A stretch of DNA of 64,000 nt, taken from assembly GCA_026415395.1 (NCBI GenBank), contig JAOAHD010000017.1:1-64000 (forward strand). The letters run 5' to 3'. This document shows positions 61,212-64,000 of this stretch, piece by piece. The DNA is from Candidatus Binatia bacterium (GTDB lineage: Bacteria; Desulfobacterota; Binatia; HRBIN30). A program made the translations under genes and the position numbers. Position 1 is the first letter of the stretch. Every line of letters begins with the position of its first letter. Under the pieces are notes generated by a model. It saw only the letters and a list, made by a program, of their open reading frames with translations. It searched no databases and had not been told where the DNA came from.

Positions 61212-62759
61212 TTACGACGTGTCACGCAATGCATGAAGCTGGCGGGGCACCTCGCGGGCCACTTCCGTGGCGACGTAGCCAGTCTCGCCATAGCTTTGCG
61301 CCAGGGAATCTGCAGCAGCACCATGGATGTACACGGCAACCAAGGCTGCATCCACGGCTCGCAGTCCTTGGGCCAAGAAGCCACCGAGCAAACCAGCTAA
61401 GACGTCGCCCATCCCCCCGGAAGCCATGCCGGGATTTCCAGTCGGATTGACCCAAACCGTGCCATTCTCTTCCGCAATCACCGTGCTCGCGCCCTTGAGC
61501 ACCAAAACGCAGCCATGCCGAACAGCAAACTCCCGTGCCAACAGCGGTCGATTCTGTTGCACTTCTGGGACCACAATGCCCGTAAGCCGGGCAAATTCTC
61601 CCGGGTGTGGTGTCAGCACTAAGTTGGTGCGCCGTGTGTGCCCTCGGGCCCACAACTCGGCAAGACAGGTGAGAGCATCCGCATCGCACACCGCGGGCAC
61701 GTCGGTCTTCTCCAAAATGAAGCTCACGAAGTTCCGACCGTCTTCCGAGACTCCCATCCCCGGCCCCAGGACCACTGCAGTCTTTCCTTCTAAGGCCTTC
61801 CGTAACGCGGTTTCATCAAACCGCAGTTGACCGCCCCGGTCCGGCAGCGGGAGGGTCATCATCTCGGGCAAATGGGAGGACAAAGTCAACTGCAGCGACG
61901 CCGGGCCTGCGAGCGTCACCAGCCCCGCGCCAGCCCGCAAGGCGCCTTCTGCCGCCATCTTTGCAGCGCCGGTGCGGCCAATAGCGCCGCCGACCACCAG
62001 TACGTGGCCGCAAGTTCCCTTGTGTGCTGTCGGCGGGCGATGGATGAGGCGACGGGCAACGTCAACCGCTTCAAGTTGCCAGTAACGAGGCTCCGCCCGT
62101 GTTACAGCTGCTTCGGGGATGCCAATATCGACGACTTCGAGTCGACCGACAAAAGCGCGGCCTGGGTAGACTACCAGACCAACTTTAGGCAGCCCGAATG
62201 TAGCGGTTACGTTTGCGCAGACCGCCCTGCCTAAGGGAATCCCCCTGTCTGAGTCTAAGCCAGAAGGTGTGTCGAGTGCGAGAATGGGCTTTCCGCTGCC
62301 ATTCAGCAAATCAATTGCCTCGGCCAACGCCCCCGACACCGGGGAGTTCAAACCCGTGCCAAGCAGCCCATCGAACACGGCCGTCGCATCGGACAGGAGA
62401 GCAGCAAGCTCTCGCGGATTGATATTGGGCACTACCGAGATTGCCGTGCCCACAAGTTCCCGATATGCACGCGCGGCATCGCCCTTGAGATCTCCTGGGT
62501 CCGCCAACAGCGCGACGGAAACCGAAATCCCCTGCTCGGCGAGCAGGCGGGCGCAAACCATGCCATCTCCTCCGTTGTTTCCCTTTCCCGCCACGATGAG
62601 AACCCGCTTCCGGCTTTCAGCGGGAAAGTGCCGGTGAAACACCTTGACTGCACCACGGGCCGCGCGCTCCATTAAGGCGAAACTCGGAACACCGAATTCC
62701 TCGATGGTCACGCGATCCAACATGCGCATCTGAGCCGCAGACACCAAACGGATCGCCAT
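61212..62759 (-). CDS. nnr: Bifunctional NAD(P)H-hydrate epimerase/dehydratase
   Basis: This 515-residue repair enzyme has two domains. The N-terminal epimerase (YjeF_N) contains AGKGNNGGDGMVCARLLAEQG near residue 55. The C-terminal dehydratase (YjeF_C, kinase-like) contains VVLGPGMG near 335 and GNPGMASGGMGDVLAGLLGG near 443, with the catalytic Asp. It restores hydrated NADH and NADPH. GAGGAAG precedes the ATG. It ends 26 bases before tsaE and starts inside the 3' neighbourhood of glmM. Confidence 0.94.
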   Translation of the reverse strand: MAIRLVSAAQMRMLDRVTIEEFGVPSFALMERAARGAVKVFHRHFPAESRKRVLIVAGKGNNGGDGMVCARLLAEQGISVSVALLADPGDLKGDAARAYRELVGTAISVVPNINPRELAALLSDATAVFDGLLGTGLNSPVSGALAEAIDLLNGSGKPILALDTPSGLDSDRGIPLGRAVCANVTATFGLPKVGLVVYPGRAFVGRLEVVDIGIPEAAVTRAEPRYWQLEAVDVARRLIHRPPTAHKGTCGHVLVVGGAIGRTGAAKMAAEGALRAGAGLVTLAGPASLQLTLSSHLPEMMTLPLPDRGGQLRFDETALRKALEGKTAVVLGPGMGVSEDGRNFVSFILEKTDVPAVCDADALTCLAELWARGHTRRTNLVLTPHPGEFARLTGIVVPEVQQNRPLLAREFAVRHGCVLVLKGASTVIAEENGTVWVNPTGNPGMASGGMGDVLAGLLGGFLAQGLRAVDAALVAVYIHGAAADSLAQSYGETGYVATEVAREVPRQLHALRDTS

Positions 62760-62776
62760 CGCTGCTTCCTCGCTGG

Positions 62777-64000
62777 TTACCGTGCCGACACCGCGCGTAC
62801 GGCCGCTGCAAGCTCCTCCGCCCAAGTTGCCAACAGCCCTACGTCCTCGCCTTCCACCAAAATCCGCACCACCGGCTCGGTGCCCGAGGCACGTACGAGA
62901 ACGCGTCCTTTTCCTTCGAGCGCCTCTCCGGCAGCCCGTGTAACCCGCTGCACGTGCTCGTCTGCAACCGCTGCACGTGGATTTTTAGCCTCAACGTTCG
63001 TTTGAATCTGAGGCAACAAGTCGAGGCCCGTGCGCAGTTCGCTCAAGCGCCGCTGGCGCAAGCTCGCGATCTGCAACACCGCTAGTGCCGTGAGTATCCC
63101 GTCGCCGGTCGTTGTGTGGTCGAGCCAAACGATGTGACCCGATGGTTCTCCTCCGAGTTGGCTTCCACTCTGCCGCATCAGCTCGACGACGTAGCGGTCG
63201 CCCACCGGTGCTCGCACAAGCTGGACGCCAAGGGTGCCCAGTGCCCTCTCCAAGCCGAAGTTCGACATCACCGTTCCCACCACGACAGCACGGCGAAGCT
63301 TCCCCGTTTCAGCCAAATGTCGGGCTAGGATCCAGAGTAAGCCATCACCATCCAGCACCGTACCGGTTTCATCGACAAGCACCAATCGGTCAGCATCTCC
63401 GTCAAACGCAGCACCCGCATCGGCGCCTTGTTCGACTACGGTGGCCTGCAAAGCCTTTGGGCACAACGCTCCGGAATTAAGGTTGATGTTGTAACCGTCG
63501 GGCGCCGCGGCAAGCGCCGTCACGCGTGCGCCCGCTTGTTCAAAAAGGGCTGGCGCCACCGGCACAGCTGCACCGTTGGCGCAATCGACTGCCAAACGTA
63601 ACCCGCCGAGGCTCTTCCGTCCGTGGAGCGACTCCAAAACGGAGTCGACGTACCAGTCAGCCGCATCCGTCACCGGGGTCGGCGTACCAACGCTACTTTC
63701 AGCCGCACCGATGCCTTCCGCCGGTACAGGTTGGTCGCCAGAGAACAGCGCGGCTTCGAACTCCTCTTCCTCCTGAGACGACCACTTGTAACCGTCGGAC
63801 CCGATCAGCTTCACACCATTGTCATGCCAAGGGTTGTGCGAGGCAGAGATCACGACGGAATCACAGGCGAACCGATGGCGGGCGAGCCTTGCTGCTGCCG
63901 GCGTGGGTAAGACACCAGCGAGCAACGGTTCGCCGCCTGCCGAGCACAGCCCCGCGACCAAAGCGGCCTCGATCATCGGGCCCGAAATTCGTGTGTCTCG
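62777..64000 (-). CDS. glmM: Phosphoglucosamine mutase, 5' end cut by window
   Basis: This enzyme converts glucosamine-6-phosphate to glucosamine-1-phosphate for UDP-GlcNAc synthesis. The first in-window residues are RDTRISGPMIEAAL, the normal N-terminal domain, so about 35-40 residues are missing past the window edge. The phosphoserine loop SASHNPWHDNG, the metal loop FDGDADRL near residue 195 of the fragment and GEPSGHIVW (sugar-binding) are present. The C-terminal RASGTEPVVRILVEG (phosphate binding) completes the motifs. It leads the minus-strand run and supplies precursor to wecB-type pathways. Confidence 0.95.
   Translation of the reverse strand, partial: RDTRISGPMIEAALVAGLCSAGGEPLLAGVLPTPAAARLARHRFACDSVVISASHNPWHDNGVKLIGSDGYKWSSQEEEEFEAALFSGDQPVPAEGIGAAESSVGTPTPVTDAADWYVDSVLESLHGRKSLGGLRLAVDCANGAAVPVAPALFEQAGARVTALAAAPDGYNINLNSGALCPKALQATVVEQGADAGAAFDGDADRLVLVDETGTVLDGDGLLWILARHLAETGKLRRAVVVGTVMSNFGLERALGTLGVQLVRAPVGDRYVVELMRQSGSQLGGEPSGHIVWLDHTTTGDGILTALAVLQIASLRQRRLSELRTGLDLLPQIQTNVEAKNPRAAVADEHVQRVTRAAGEALEGKGRVLVRASGTEPVVRILVEGEDVGLLATWAEELAAAVRAVSAR

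Overview
The window is GC-rich bacterial chromosomal DNA with densely packed genes on both strands. It has no rRNA, no recognisable tRNA and no CRISPR array. The gene content indicates an aerobic Gram-negative heterotroph: an A-type cytochrome c oxidase operon, an OmpA-type peptidoglycan-binding lipoprotein, periplasmic lytic transglycosylases, OxyR/Dps peroxide defence and assimilatory sulfate reduction through an iron-sulfur APS/PAPS reductase. Thiolase, acyl-CoA ligase, F420-type LLM oxidoreductase and fumarylacetoacetase-family genes, together with the general style of the proteins, suggest a deltaproteobacterium-like or Binatota-like lineage. That placement is inference only.

Layout. 0-6.5 kb: acyl-CoA desaturase, NicO-type metal transporter, thiolase, an SLT-domain transglycosylase and mltG. 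6.5-11.5 kb: a minus-strand terminal oxidase operon (cytochrome c, a 34-residue membrane peptide, coxB, coxA, coxC, subunit IV, a second subunit III, a CSVC-containing membrane protein). 11.7-18.7 kb: a CxxC thioredoxin-like protein, pepF, cysC, a repeat-rich island around a small unknown gene, riboflavin synthase, cysH and an SDR. 18.9-25.9 kb: OmpA lipoprotein, a translationally coupled trio (radical SAM protein, catalytically dead sulfatase homologue, wecB), dps/oxyR and a second transglycosylase. 26-38 kb: acyl-CoA ligase, a lipid-modification module (DUF1295, Cfa-like methyltransferase, DUF2878-chalcone isomerase fusion), GTP-dependent PEP carboxykinase, a malyl-CoA-lyase-like plus FAH-family pair, LLM oxidoreductase, alcohol dehydrogenase, pteridine-reductase-like SDR and trmB. 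38-53.4 kb: a surface-glycan locus with a flippase, five GT2 and two GT4 glycosyltransferases, a methyltransferase, two polytopic GT-C-like proteins and three tandem paralogous secreted proteins that I do not recognise. 53.5-64 kb: a long minus-strand housekeeping run (glmM, nnr, tsaE, lysC, cimA, cysteine desulfurase, mnmA, mtaB, rnc).

The strongest candidates for something undescribed are the tandem secreted family at 49904-51845, which has its own plausible promoter and a textbook terminator, and the pseudo-sulfatase co-translated with a radical SAM enzyme and UDP-GlcNAc 2-epimerase at 19746-23374. A DUF2878-chalcone isomerase gene fusion, a very small oxidase-operon peptide and a structured cysH leader are secondary leads. 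All functions are read from motifs and remembered family features; no database search was possible.
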